Part shown: positions 1 through 5,629 of the stretch, piece by piece | How positions within the stretch are numbered: position 1 is the first letter of the stretch | Layout of the letters: every line of letters begins with the position of its first letter | NCBI GenBank assembly: GCA_021159445.1 | Contig: JAGGRV010000531.1 | Span: 1-5,680 of the forward strand | DNA from: Deltaproteobacteria bacterium | GTDB lineage: Bacteria; Desulfobacterota; Dissulfuribacteria; Dissulfuribacterales; UBA3076 | Direction: 5' to 3' | Length of the DNA: 5,680 bases | Notes under the pieces: model-generated | Seen by the model: only the letters and a program-made list of their open reading frames with translations | Told to the model about the DNA's origin: nothing | Databases searched by the model: none | Program-made: the position numbers and the translations under genes

Positions 1-92
1 GGAGCGAGCATAACGGGTTATGTGATCGACGAGCAACGAAGAAGATGGCAAAAAAAACATTAATTTGTTCAAGTTATTTATTGTACGTTCCT
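1..92. repeat. Edge repeat, left copy, with small hairpin
   Basis: Bases 42-92 are the inverted counterpart of 5630-5680: 48 of 51 positions match, including a perfect 36-bp run (57-92 against 5630-5665). The outer part (1-41) would pair with sequence beyond the right edge, so the full unit may be longer. Within it, cataac (9-14) and gttatg (17-22) can form a short hairpin, and cgagca occurs twice (5-10, 30-35). No convincing gene is seen here. The sequence ends about 25 bp before the mrdA start, so it replaces whatever normally precedes mrdA. It is probably a multicopy intergenic repeat; the family is not recognised. Confidence 0.75.
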
Positions 93-101
93 AAATGGCT
101 T

Positions 102-105
102 GGAG
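102..105 (+). promoter_or_regulatory. Shine-Dalgarno of mrdA (GTG start)
   Basis: The ggag lies 12 bases before the GTG at 118, slightly far but usable. The reading frame is closed by a TAA at 106-108, GTG is the only start codon before the membrane anchor, and the next in-frame ATG is codon 33, inside that anchor. The GTG start is therefore effectively forced. No clear promoter is visible in 1-117, so mrdA may be transcribed from further upstream, as in mreBCD-mrdA-rodA operons. Confidence 0.55.
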
Positions 106-117
106 TAAAAAAACATA

Positions 118-2034
118 GTGAAATTTAAGGTCAAGACAATTTGGCGTATCAAGCGCTTTGACCGGCTGGATCAGGAGGCAAACAAACGGAAGTGTGATGT
201 TGCTATTCTGATCATGTTTCTGTGCATGGTTACATTTTGTGCCCGCCTATGGCATTTACAGGTTGTACAGGGAGAGCATTTCAGGGAACAATCCGAGCGA
301 AATCGAATAAGATCTGTGCGGCTTCAGCCACCCCGGGGCAAAATTCTTGATAGGACGGGCCGTCTCTTGGCAGGGATAAAGCCTTGTTTCAATGTGTGTC
401 TTGTCAAGGAAGACGTAAGGGACATGGAAACTCTCCTGGCCAAACTTTCTCCCTTACTGGGGGAAACGGAGGCTGAGATTCGGACTCGTCTCGGTTCAGA
501 GCACAAAGGACCTAAATACGTACCCATAGTAATTAAGAGAGGGGCTGAATGGGAGACCCTTTCCAGGATTGAGTCCCGGCTCTTTAGCTTGCCTGGCGTG
601 TTCATCGAGGTGACTCCTGCCCGGGAATATCCCTATGGTAGTATTGCCCCACATTTGCTCGGTTATCTCGGAGAAATCAGCCGGGAAGATATTGTAAAAG
701 AACGTTATAAAGGCGCTCGTTCGGGTGATCTGGTGGGAAAATGCGGGATTGAGAAAAGGTTTGAAAATGATCTGGCAGGGATAAAGGGCCAACGCAGGTT
801 AGAAGTGGATGCTGGGGGACGCCTGGTAAGAGTGATAGACGAAAAGCCACCTGTTCCCGGGAAAGATCTGTATCTTTCCATTGATTTGGATCTTCAGCAG
901 GCCTCGGAGGAGGCCATGAAGGGATATGTCGGGGCCCTTGTTGCACTGGATCCTCAGACCGGGCGGATACTTGCCTTAGTAAGCAGTCCTGCTTTTGATC
1001 CGGATGCATTTGCCACGGGCATTAATAATGAGGAATGGAAGGCATTGAATGATCCTGTTTCAAGGCCCTTGCAAAACAAGGCCCTTCAGGGCAGATATGC
1101 TCCTGCTTCGACTTTCAAGATTGTGATGGCTGCGGCGGCTTTGCAAGAGGAAATAGTTACAAAAAATACGTTGTTCAACTGCACGGGTCGATTCCGCTTA
1201 GGCAGAAGCGTCTTTAGGTGTTGGAAACGGCGTGGACATGGGCAGATCAATTTGTATAAGGCCCTGGTTGAGTCCTGCGATATCTATTTCTATCAGGTCG
1301 GTCTTAAGCTTGGGATTGAGAAAATAGAAAAGTACGCCAAGGCCTTTGGGCTGGGGTCAAAGACAGGGATTAATCTTCCCAATGAGAGCAGAGGATTTAT
1401 TGCTACGCCGGACTGGAAGCTCAGAAAATATCATGAGCCGTGGCAGGAAGGAGAGACCCTCATCACGGCCATAGGCCAGGGTTTTACTCTTGCAACTCCT
1501 CTGCAGATGGCCTGTCTGATAGCTGCCATAGCCAATGGCGGCACCTTATACAGCCCGGTTTACCTGGAGAAGATGACAGGACCGGATGGCCACATCGTCA
1601 AATCCTTTGAAAGTAATCCAAAGGATAAATTGCCGATTTCTGAATCAGATCTAAGGATAATCAAGAGGGCCTTGGTAGGAGCAGTAAATGATAAAAAGGG
1701 TACAGGGAAAAAATGCAAAATGCCTGATGTCCTTGTGGCAGGTAAGACCGGTACCGCACAGGTGATAGGGCAGGGTAAACGCCGGCAGGATAAAAAATTA
1801 GATTGGAAATACAGAGATCACGCCTGGTTTGTGGCTTACGCTCCGGCTGAGAAGCCTGAGCTGGCGATAGCAGTATTGTGCGAGCATGCCGGACATGGCG
1901 GCTCCGTTGCAGCACCTATTGCCCACAAAGTTTTCGAAACGTGGTTTCAAATTCAATCTCCTCTGCCTGTACTAAGATCCTACAAGACTGCTTTCAGTGT
2001 AAACAATATAGAGCTATTAGCCTTTAGCGGTTAG
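118..2034 (+). CDS. mrdA: Penicillin-binding protein 2, elongation-specific peptidoglycan transpeptidase
   Basis: A class B penicillin-binding protein that cross-links peptidoglycan during side-wall growth, working in the periplasm as partner of the RodA glycosyltransferase. The 638 residues match the usual PBP2 length. Order: cytoplasmic basic N-terminus, one membrane anchor at about 27-45, the dimerisation/pedestal region with the typical PPRGKILDRTG (71-81), then the transpeptidase domain from about 255. Active-site motifs are complete: STFK with nucleophile Ser331 and Lys334, SCD at 386-388 (the SxD form of the SxN motif found in PBP2s), and KTGT at 543-546. rodA downstream supports PBP2 rather than the division enzyme FtsI. 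The last seven residues (632-638) and the TAG stop are encoded by the inserted palindromic element. An ancestral tail of IDDHV and a stop overlapping rodA can be reconstructed, so the present C-terminus is probably altered outside the catalytic fold. Confidence 0.95.
   Translation: MKFKVKTIWRIKRFDRLDQEANKRKCDVAILIMFLCMVTFCARLWHLQVVQGEHFREQSERNRIRSVRLQPPRGKILDRTGRLLAGIKPCFNVCLVKEDVRDMETLLAKLSPLLGETEAEIRTRLGSEHKGPKYVPIVIKRGAEWETLSRIESRLFSLPGVFIEVTPAREYPYGSIAPHLLGYLGEISREDIVKERYKGARSGDLVGKCGIEKRFENDLAGIKGQRRLEVDAGGRLVRVIDEKPPVPGKDLYLSIDLDLQQASEEAMKGYVGALVALDPQTGRILALVSSPAFDPDAFATGINNEEWKALNDPVSRPLQNKALQGRYAPASTFKIVMAAAALQEEIVTKNTLFNCTGRFRLGRSVFRCWKRRGHGQINLYKALVESCDIYFYQVGLKLGIEKIEKYAKAFGLGSKTGINLPNESRGFIATPDWKLRKYHEPWQEGETLITAIGQGFTLATPLQMACLIAAIANGGTLYSPVYLEKMTGPDGHIVKSFESNPKDKLPISESDLRIIKRALVGAVNDKKGTGKKCKMPDVLVAGKTGTAQVIGQGKRRQDKKLDWKYRDHAWFVAYAPAEKPELAIAVLCEHAGHGGSVAAPIAHKVFETWFQIQSPLPVLRSYKTAFSVNNIELLAFSG
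1996..2012. repeat. Left flanking direct repeat of the palindromic element
   Basis: The 17-mer agtgtaaacaatataga recurs at 2159-2175 with one mismatch (a to g at its eleventh base). The two copies abut the two ends of the palindromic element, as a target-site duplication or an equivalent insertion scar would. This copy lies within mrdA codons 627-632. Confidence 0.75.
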
Positions 2035-2158
2035 CTATTAGCTTAATAATTACAGGATGTTTTACTATTACAAACTTTCACGCGTTAGGCATTATTTCTT
2101 AGTAATGCAATGTCTTAATTTTTCAAAGCTAAACGCTAATGGCTAATTGCTCAACTTA
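2013..2158. mobile_element. MITE-like palindromic element, copy 1
   Basis: A 146-bp non-coding unit bounded by 17-bp direct repeats. Its ends are imperfect inverted repeats: 2016-2036 against 2127-2147, 19 of 21 matching, built from repeated TTAGC/GCTAA units. The core from 2051 to 2080 is identical to 5231-5260 of copy 2, and homology runs over 2016-2151 with scattered substitutions and a 1-base indel. There is no transposase, so it would be a non-autonomous element moved by an enzyme encoded elsewhere. It sits exactly at the mrdA-rodA junction, ends the mrdA frame at a TAG inside its left arm, and can fold as RNA into a long hairpin in the two-gene transcript. It might attenuate or stabilise the message; that is inference. 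Confidence 0.75.
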
Positions 2159-2175
2159 AGTGTAAACAGTATAGA
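2159..2175. repeat. Right flanking direct repeat of the palindromic element
   Basis: Agtgtaaacagtataga matches 1996-2012 at 16 of 17 positions. Its last base is the A of the rodA ATG. Removing 2013-2175 on paper joins the left copy to rodA and restores an mrdA frame that reads IDDHV and stops at a TGA inside rodA codons 4-5. Confidence 0.75.
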
Positions 2176-3290
2176 TGACCATGTTTGATAGACAATTTCT
2201 GGAACATTTTGACTGGTGGCTCTTTTTATCTGTTCTTCTGCTTATGGCTATAGGTTTTGTCAACTTGAATAGCGGCAGTGCAGCTACTGGCTATCCTTTC
2301 CAATGGAAACAACTTCAGTGGTACATAGCAGGCACTGTTTTGATGTTGAGTTTGGTAGTCTTTTTTGATTATCGTCTTCTTACAGTCTATTCTGTACACA
2401 TATACTTGATTATGGTTTTTATGCTTATACTGATAGTTTTTATAGGTAAGACCGTAGGTGGATCACAGCGATGGCTTTCTCTGGGGTTTATGAATATTCA
2501 GCCCTCCGAGCCGGCAAAACTCGCCACGGTTATTGTCTTGAGTAGTTATTTTTACCATGACGACAGACCACAGTATGGTCTAACGGATTTATGGCGGCCC
2601 TTCCTTTTGATGCTTGTTCCGGTTTTTCTGATTTATCACCAGCCGGATCTAGGGACAGCGCTATTTCTGGTGCTGATTTTTGCTTCTTTAGTGTATATGG
2701 CTCGTCTTAAGTGGACATCCTTCCTGCTGCTTTTAGGCTCAGCAATTGCCGCTTTTCCCCTTGTGTGGGAGTTTCTAAAGCCCTATCAAAAGAATAGAAT
2801 TATGAACTTCTTTTTTCCGGAAAGGGACCCACTCGGTGCGGGATACCACATATCACAATCCAAAATTGCCATTGGTTCAGGTCAGATCTTGGGCAAAGGT
2901 TACATGAAGGGTAGCCAGGCCCACCTCAATTTTCTCCCGGAGGTCCACACTGATTTTGCCTTTTCTATCTGGGCTGAAGAATGGGGTTGGGTGGGAGCAG
3001 TACTTCTGCTGGGGATATTTTTCCTTATGCTATACCGTGGATTTTTGATAGCATCACAATCAAGGGAACGTTTCGGGGCCTTTTTGGCCTTTGGGGTAAC
3101 AGCCATGCTTTTCTGGCAGGTGGTGATAAATATAGGCATGGTCATGGGACTTATGCCTGTAGTGGGTATCCCTTTGCCACTTGTCAGCTATGGAGGCTCA
3201 TCGGTGTTTACTACGCTTATAGGCGTAGGACTATTGCTCAATGTAAGATCAAGGCGCTTCATGTTTCAGAAAGGTACAAGAACCAGATAA
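2175..3290 (+). CDS. rodA: RodA, SEDS-family peptidoglycan glycosyltransferase
   Basis: An integral inner-membrane enzyme that polymerises lipid II into glycan strands, activated by PBP2 in the elongasome. The 371 residues are the normal RodA length, with about ten hydrophobic segments starting at about 14-31. SEDS family marks are present: QPSEPAKL (109-116), HQPDLGTAL (155-163), the long periplasmic loop ending in FLPEVHTDF with the expected catalytic aspartate Asp260, and the C-terminal block GMVMGLMPVVGIPLPLVSYG (321-340). It follows mrdA, which favours RodA over FtsW. There are two possible starts, 2175 and 2181 (MTM); neither has a good Shine-Dalgarno sequence. Before the palindromic element arrived, the gene probably overlapped the end of mrdA and was translated by coupling. 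Its stop lies 4 bp from that of a converging gene. Confidence 0.95.
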   Translation: MTMFDRQFLEHFDWWLFLSVLLLMAIGFVNLNSGSAATGYPFQWKQLQWYIAGTVLMLSLVVFFDYRLLTVYSVHIYLIMVFMLILIVFIGKTVGGSQRWLSLGFMNIQPSEPAKLATVIVLSSYFYHDDRPQYGLTDLWRPFLLMLVPVFLIYHQPDLGTALFLVLIFASLVYMARLKWTSFLLLLGSAIAAFPLVWEFLKPYQKNRIMNFFFPERDPLGAGYHISQSKIAIGSGQILGKGYMKGSQAHLNFLPEVHTDFAFSIWAEEWGWVGAVLLLGIFFLMLYRGFLIASQSRERFGAFLAFGVTAMLFWQVVINIGMVMGLMPVVGIPLPLVSYGGSSVFTTLIGVGLLLNVRSRRFMFQKGTRTR

Positions 3291-3294
3291 GGTT

Positions 3295-3903
3295 TCAATC
3301 AGATCTGTATTTCTGCCATTGTTTCAGGACATTTCGCACATACCTTCTGGTTTCGGGGTAAGGTGGAATTCCTTTGTATCTTTTGACTTTTTCCGGACCT
3401 GCGTTATAAGCTGCCAGAGCTAGGACCAAGTTGCCTCTAAATCGTTCAAGCAACCGGCTGAGGTATTTGGTGCCGCCCCGGATATTTGCTTTGGGATCAA
3501 GGGGATTTGAAACTGCAAGATTTGAGAATGTCTCAGGCATCAGCTGCATGAGTCCAATGGCGCCCTTTGAGGAACGGGCATCTGGAATCCCTCCTGATTC
3601 TATTTGTATTATTGCCTTGATCAAATCAGGATCCAGATCATAGCGTGTGGCTGTCTCGGATATAATTTTTTCAAATTTCGCGTAATTCTTTGGAACATGT
3701 GGGGATATGTGCCTGGATTGTCTTGCCAAACCATAACGCGGATCTGTAGGCACGTTACTGAAGTGACATACACCGCGCTCATCCACGAAGGAATATATGC
3801 CCCCAGCACTTGTCACTCCTGAGTTGCAGAAAACAAGGAATGCACAAGTCACAAACAGTTGTATTCCTGAGACTGACCATCTAAAAAGGTATCTTACCGC
3901 CAT
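3295..3903 (-). CDS. Secreted lytic transglycosylase (SLT/GH23) with DUF4124-like N-terminus
   Basis: Probably cleaves the glycan backbone of peptidoglycan, leaving 1,6-anhydro-MurNAc ends, in the periplasm. The 202 residues begin with a basic N-terminus and a hydrophobic stretch (about 14-27) that reads as a signal peptide ending near residue 33. A DUF4124-like segment follows (about 35-57, IYSFVDERGVCHFSNVPTDP). The SLT domain then runs from about 73 to the end: YDLDPDLIKAIIQIESGG with catalytic Glu102, GAIGLMQLMP (114-123), ALAAYNAGP (162-170) and the closing PPYPETRRYV (180-189). All key blocks are intact. Its ATG follows the transaldolase stop by 6 bp, so it is likely the second gene of that operon. 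Its own ribosome site is weak (aaggtg, about 15 bases upstream), suggesting coupling. It converges on rodA. Confidence 0.92.
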   Translation of the reverse strand: MAVRYLFRWSVSGIQLFVTCAFLVFCNSGVTSAGGIYSFVDERGVCHFSNVPTDPRYGLARQSRHISPHVPKNYAKFEKIISETATRYDLDPDLIKAIIQIESGGIPDARSSKGAIGLMQLMPETFSNLAVSNPLDPKANIRGGTKYLSRLLERFRGNLVLALAAYNAGPEKVKRYKGIPPYPETRRYVRNVLKQWQKYRSD

Positions 3904-3909
3904 TAAACA

Positions 3910-4554
3910 TTATTTCGGCACCTTTTCCCAATCAGCTAAAAATTTTTCGAGACCTATGTCAGTCAATGGGTGATGGGCTAGCTGTGCTATTACTTTGTAG
4001 GGAATAGTTGCTATGTCGGCACCAATTTTTGCAGCCTCCAATACGTGTATGGGATGTCTAATGCTTGCTACTATAATTTCTGTGTCAAAGGCGTAATTGT
4101 CGAAAATCTGGATTATGTCCTCTACCAGGTTCATGCCTTCATGGGAGATATCATCGAGCCTTCCTATAAAAGGGCTGACGTAGCTTGCTCCGGCCTTTGC
4201 TGTCAGTAATGCCTGAAGCGGAGAGAATACTAAGGTTACATTGGTCTTTATACCCTCACCTGCCAGTTTTTTCGTGGCCCTTAAACCATCGGTGGTCATG
4301 GGAATTTTGACAACGACATTAGAAGCGATTTCAGCCAGTTTCCCGGCTTCCTTCACCATGCCGTCAACGTCTGTGCTAATCACCTCAGCACTCACAGGGC
4401 CATCAACAATACTGCATATTTCTCTGATCCTGTCTTCAAAGGTGCAATTTTCTTTGGCTATAAGAGAAGGGTTTGTAGTTACTCCATCTGCTAGTCCTAG
4501 ATCGGCTGCTTTGCGAATTTCGTCCAAATTGGCAGTATCAATGAAGAATTTCAT
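3910..4554 (-). CDS. tal: Transaldolase, small TalC/FSA class
   Basis: A cytosolic Schiff-base class I aldolase-fold enzyme. It most likely moves a dihydroxyacetone unit between sugar phosphates in the non-oxidative pentose phosphate pathway. The 214 residues fit the short TalC/fructose-6-phosphate aldolase subfamily. Visible marks: MKFFIDTANLDEI at the N-terminus, GVTTNPSLI (24-32), the Schiff-base lysine Lys83 in VVVKIPMT, and SPFIGRLDD (127-135). Two residues argue for transaldolase over fructose-6-phosphate aldolase: Glu57 where E. coli FSA has Gln59, and Phe129 where FSA has Tyr131. A good ribosome site (aggagt, 4563-4568 on the complement) lies 8 bases upstream of the ATG. It is the first gene of a probable two-gene operon with the lytic transglycosylase. 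Confidence 0.93.
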   Translation of the reverse strand: MKFFIDTANLDEIRKAADLGLADGVTTNPSLIAKENCTFEDRIREICSIVDGPVSAEVISTDVDGMVKEAGKLAEIASNVVVKIPMTTDGLRATKKLAGEGIKTNVTLVFSPLQALLTAKAGASYVSPFIGRLDDISHEGMNLVEDIIQIFDNYAFDTEIIVASIRHPIHVLEAAKIGADIATIPYKVIAQLAHHPLTDIGLEKFLADWEKVPK

Positions 4555-4576
4555 ATTTTATCACTCCTTTTTCTTT

Positions 4577-4604
4577 ATAATACTGAGCTGTCTATAAAAC
4601 TCAA
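4577..4604 (-). promoter_or_regulatory. Probable sigma-70-type promoter of the transaldolase operon
   Basis: On the minus strand, a TTGAGT -35 box (4599-4604) and a TATTAT -10 box (4577-4582) are separated by 16 bases. Transcription would begin near 4570, just upstream of the ribosome site at 4563-4568, giving a very short leader. The match is by eye: 4 of 6 and 5 of 6 consensus positions. Confidence 0.5.
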
Positions 4605-4637
4605 GATTTTGTTTGATGGCAGGGCAGGGGAGTTTGT

Positions 4638-4804
4638 AATTGATAGTTGATAATTGATAATTGACGATTGAGGAATTAGGGGATTGAGGAATTGAGGGAT
4701 TGGATGTATTTTGAAGCATTCATGGATTACGAATTGAGGAAATGAATAAACTATATTAATTTTAATTCCTCAATTCTTCAATTTTCAATTTTCAATTTTC
4801 AATT
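4638..4804. repeat. Large interrupted inverted repeat of AATTGAAA-like units
   Basis: The left arm (4638-4678) and the complement of the right arm (4763-4804) match at 36 of 42 aligned positions, with one 1-base gap. Both arms consist of tandem 7-8-base units of the form aattgata, aattgaaa and aattgagg; the right arm repeats attttca three times. Further aattgagg units lie in the 84-bp spacer (4685-4698, 4731-4740). The arms could form a hairpin of roughly 165 nt immediately upstream of the ferredoxin ribosome site. The block fills most of the 277-bp gap between the transaldolase and the ferredoxin; no small gene is supported there. Its sequence is unrelated to the GCTAA element. Confidence 0.8.
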
Positions 4805-4817
4805 GTCAATTCATAAT

Positions 4818-4824
4818 AGGGGGG
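4818..4824 (+). promoter_or_regulatory. Ribosome-binding site of the ferredoxin
   Basis: An agggggg run ends 7 bases before the ATG at 4832. It begins 14 bases after the right arm of the AATTGA repeat, so folding of that repeat could affect access to it. No clear promoter is seen for the ferredoxin. AT-rich boxes such as ctatattaat (4751-4760) are possible but lie within repeat-rich sequence. Confidence 0.55.
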
Positions 4825-4831
4825 TTTAAAT

Positions 4832-5200
4832 ATGCCTTGGGTAAGACAAGATGACTGTACTGGTTGCGGAGACTGTATTGAGGAATGCCCCGTTGAGGCC
4901 ATCTCAATGATAGATGAAAAGGCATATATCAATATGGAGGAGTGTATACGCTGTGCCATATGTCATGATATCTGTCCGGAAGAGGCCGTAAGACATGATA
5001 GTGAAACAGTGCCCATTGAGATAAAAGCGAACGTAATAAGGACCAAAAAGTCAATGGAGGCATGCGCGAGCCATTTCGGTAATTCCGAAGAAGCTCAAAA
5101 GTGCCTCAAGAGATGGATAAAACATTATAATAGAGAAAAGATAATTGCTGAAAAAACCATGGCAGAGCTTCAATCACTTCAATCTAAATTAAGCGATTAG
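4832..5200 (+). CDS. Small ferredoxin with two [4Fe-4S] motifs and a helical C-terminal extension
   Basis: A probable cytosolic electron carrier of 122 residues. The first half is a bacterial-type ferredoxin with two complete CxxCxxCxxxCP motifs: Cys9, 12, 15, 19 and Cys38, 41, 44, 48, each followed by proline, as expected for two [4Fe-4S] clusters. Residues 57-122 form a charged, mostly helical extension not found in the minimal approximately 55-60-residue ferredoxins. It carries two more cysteines (78 and 91) and ends in a likely amphipathic helix (about 93-120). I recall similar extended ferredoxins in anaerobic Desulfobacterota, but the redox partner is unknown and no oxidoreductase gene lies nearby. 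The final TAG is the first TAG of the second palindromic element, so the tail after LSD may have been cut by it. Confidence 0.9.
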   Translation: MPWVRQDDCTGCGDCIEECPVEAISMIDEKAYINMEECIRCAICHDICPEEAVRHDSETVPIEIKANVIRTKKSMEACASHFGNSEEAQKCLKRWIKHYNREKIIAEKTMAELQSLQSKLSD

Positions 5201-5330
5201 CCTTTAGCAGTTAGCTATTAGTTTAATGATTACAGGATGTTTTACTATTACAAACTTTCACCCGTTGGGTGTTATTTCTAATTAACGTAATACCTTATTT
5301 CCCAAAGCTAAACGCTAATGGCTAACCGCT
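5196..5330. mobile_element. MITE-like palindromic element, copy 2
   Basis: Homologous to 2016-2151 in the same orientation, with 5231-5260 identical to 2051-2080 and a 1-base indel near 5302. Terminal inverted arms are 5196-5216 and 5306-5326 (17 of 21 matching). Beyond the right arm an extra ctaacc unit follows (about 5329-5334). No flanking direct repeat is visible, unlike copy 1. It lies between two converging genes and reaches into both: it supplies the ferredoxin stop at its left end and, read on the other strand, the last codons and stop of the 77-residue gene at its right end. As a long hairpin it could act as a bidirectional terminator, but there is no strong U-tract, so this is inference. 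Confidence 0.75.
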
Positions 5331-5555
5331 AACCGCACAGACCCAATTTATTGGGTCCTTTACATAACTTTCAAAGTCTTTTTCAAGAAGAAACTGGGAA
5401 ATCATTTCATCGACCTTACCTGCAGTATCAATGCGATAAACCCCGCTTTGGTTCGGCCCAACACTTTTTTTGGCATTTTCAACAATGGTCTTAAGGGATT
5501 CAGGGGTTATTTCTACATTAACGCGAACGGTAATAGTATCTTTCAATTCAGCCAT
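5322..5555 (-). CDS. Hypothetical protein, 77 residues
   Basis: Function not recognised. The reading frame is well supported: an ATG with aggag on the complement (5567-5571) 11 bases upstream, and a promoter-like pair further up. The protein starts with an alternating stretch (DTITVRVNVEIT, 6-17) that looks like a beta strand, then a helix (about 18-31), a short GVYRIDT strand (38-44), and a helix with FLLEKDFESYV (55-65). There is no signal peptide, membrane segment or metal motif; the one cysteine lies in the tail. It has the look of a small cytosolic protein. The last residues (AVSG) and the stop are encoded by the right arm of the palindromic element, so the natural C-terminus was probably near the DPINW segment. 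It converges on the ferredoxin. Confidence 0.75.
   Translation of the reverse strand: MAELKDTITVRVNVEITPESLKTIVENAKKSVGPNQSGVYRIDTAGKVDEMISQFLLEKDFESYVKDPINWVCAVSG
5340..5357. repeat. Perfect short palindrome inside the 3' end of the 77-residue gene
   Basis: Gacccaat and attgggtc form an 8-bp perfect inverted repeat around tt, immediately outside the right end of the palindromic element. On the plus strand it could be a weak hairpin for the ferredoxin transcript (followed by cctttac, not a U-tract); it could also be chance within coding sequence. Confidence 0.35.
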
Positions 5556-5590
5556 ATGATCTATCTCTCCTTTCTTTTTTGAAAATGACG

Positions 5591-5617
5591 ACTATACCAA
5601 TCTTTCTGCGATGTCAA
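5591..5617 (-). promoter_or_regulatory. Probable promoter of the 77-residue gene
   Basis: On the minus strand, a consensus TTGACA (5612-5617) and TATAGT (5591-5596, 5 of 6) are separated by 15 bases, a little short for a sigma-70 promoter. Transcription would begin near 5584, leaving a leader of about 30 bases with the ribosome site at 5567-5571. The -35 box lies 12 bases inside the end of the right-edge repeat. Confidence 0.5.
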
Positions 5618-5629
5618 CGTATTCTGCTA

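Noticed and set aside
3..128. Open frame across the left edge repeat with an internal ATG at 45 (starting MAKKTLICSS)
   Set aside because: It runs through the repeat and overlaps the mrdA start, has no ribosome site, and resembles no family I know; its second half is lysine- and isoleucine-rich AT sequence.
2040..2126. Small RNA or small protein gene within copy 1 of the palindromic element
   Set aside because: The 30-bp core is conserved between the two copies, but no start codon with a ribosome site and no promoter pair could be supported; conservation is explained by recent spread of the element.
2981..3361. 126-codon plus-strand frame overlapping the rodA 3' end
   Set aside because: It lies almost wholly inside rodA in another frame, and rodA has all family motifs; the composition is that of a shadow frame.
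3604..4597. Plus-strand frames opposite the lytic transglycosylase and the transaldolase
   Set aside because: Both minus-strand genes are intact family members with full motifs; the opposite frames have no ribosome sites or recognisable domains.
4638..4804. CRISPR array
   Set aside because: The repeated units are 7-8 bases, contiguous, variable and mirrored between two arms. There are no fixed-length repeats with unique spacers and no cas genes.
5196..5330. Classical rho-independent terminator between the ferredoxin and the 77-residue gene
   Set aside because: The element can form a hairpin, but its arms are AT-rich, imperfect and not followed by a clear U-tract, so terminator function is only a possibility.
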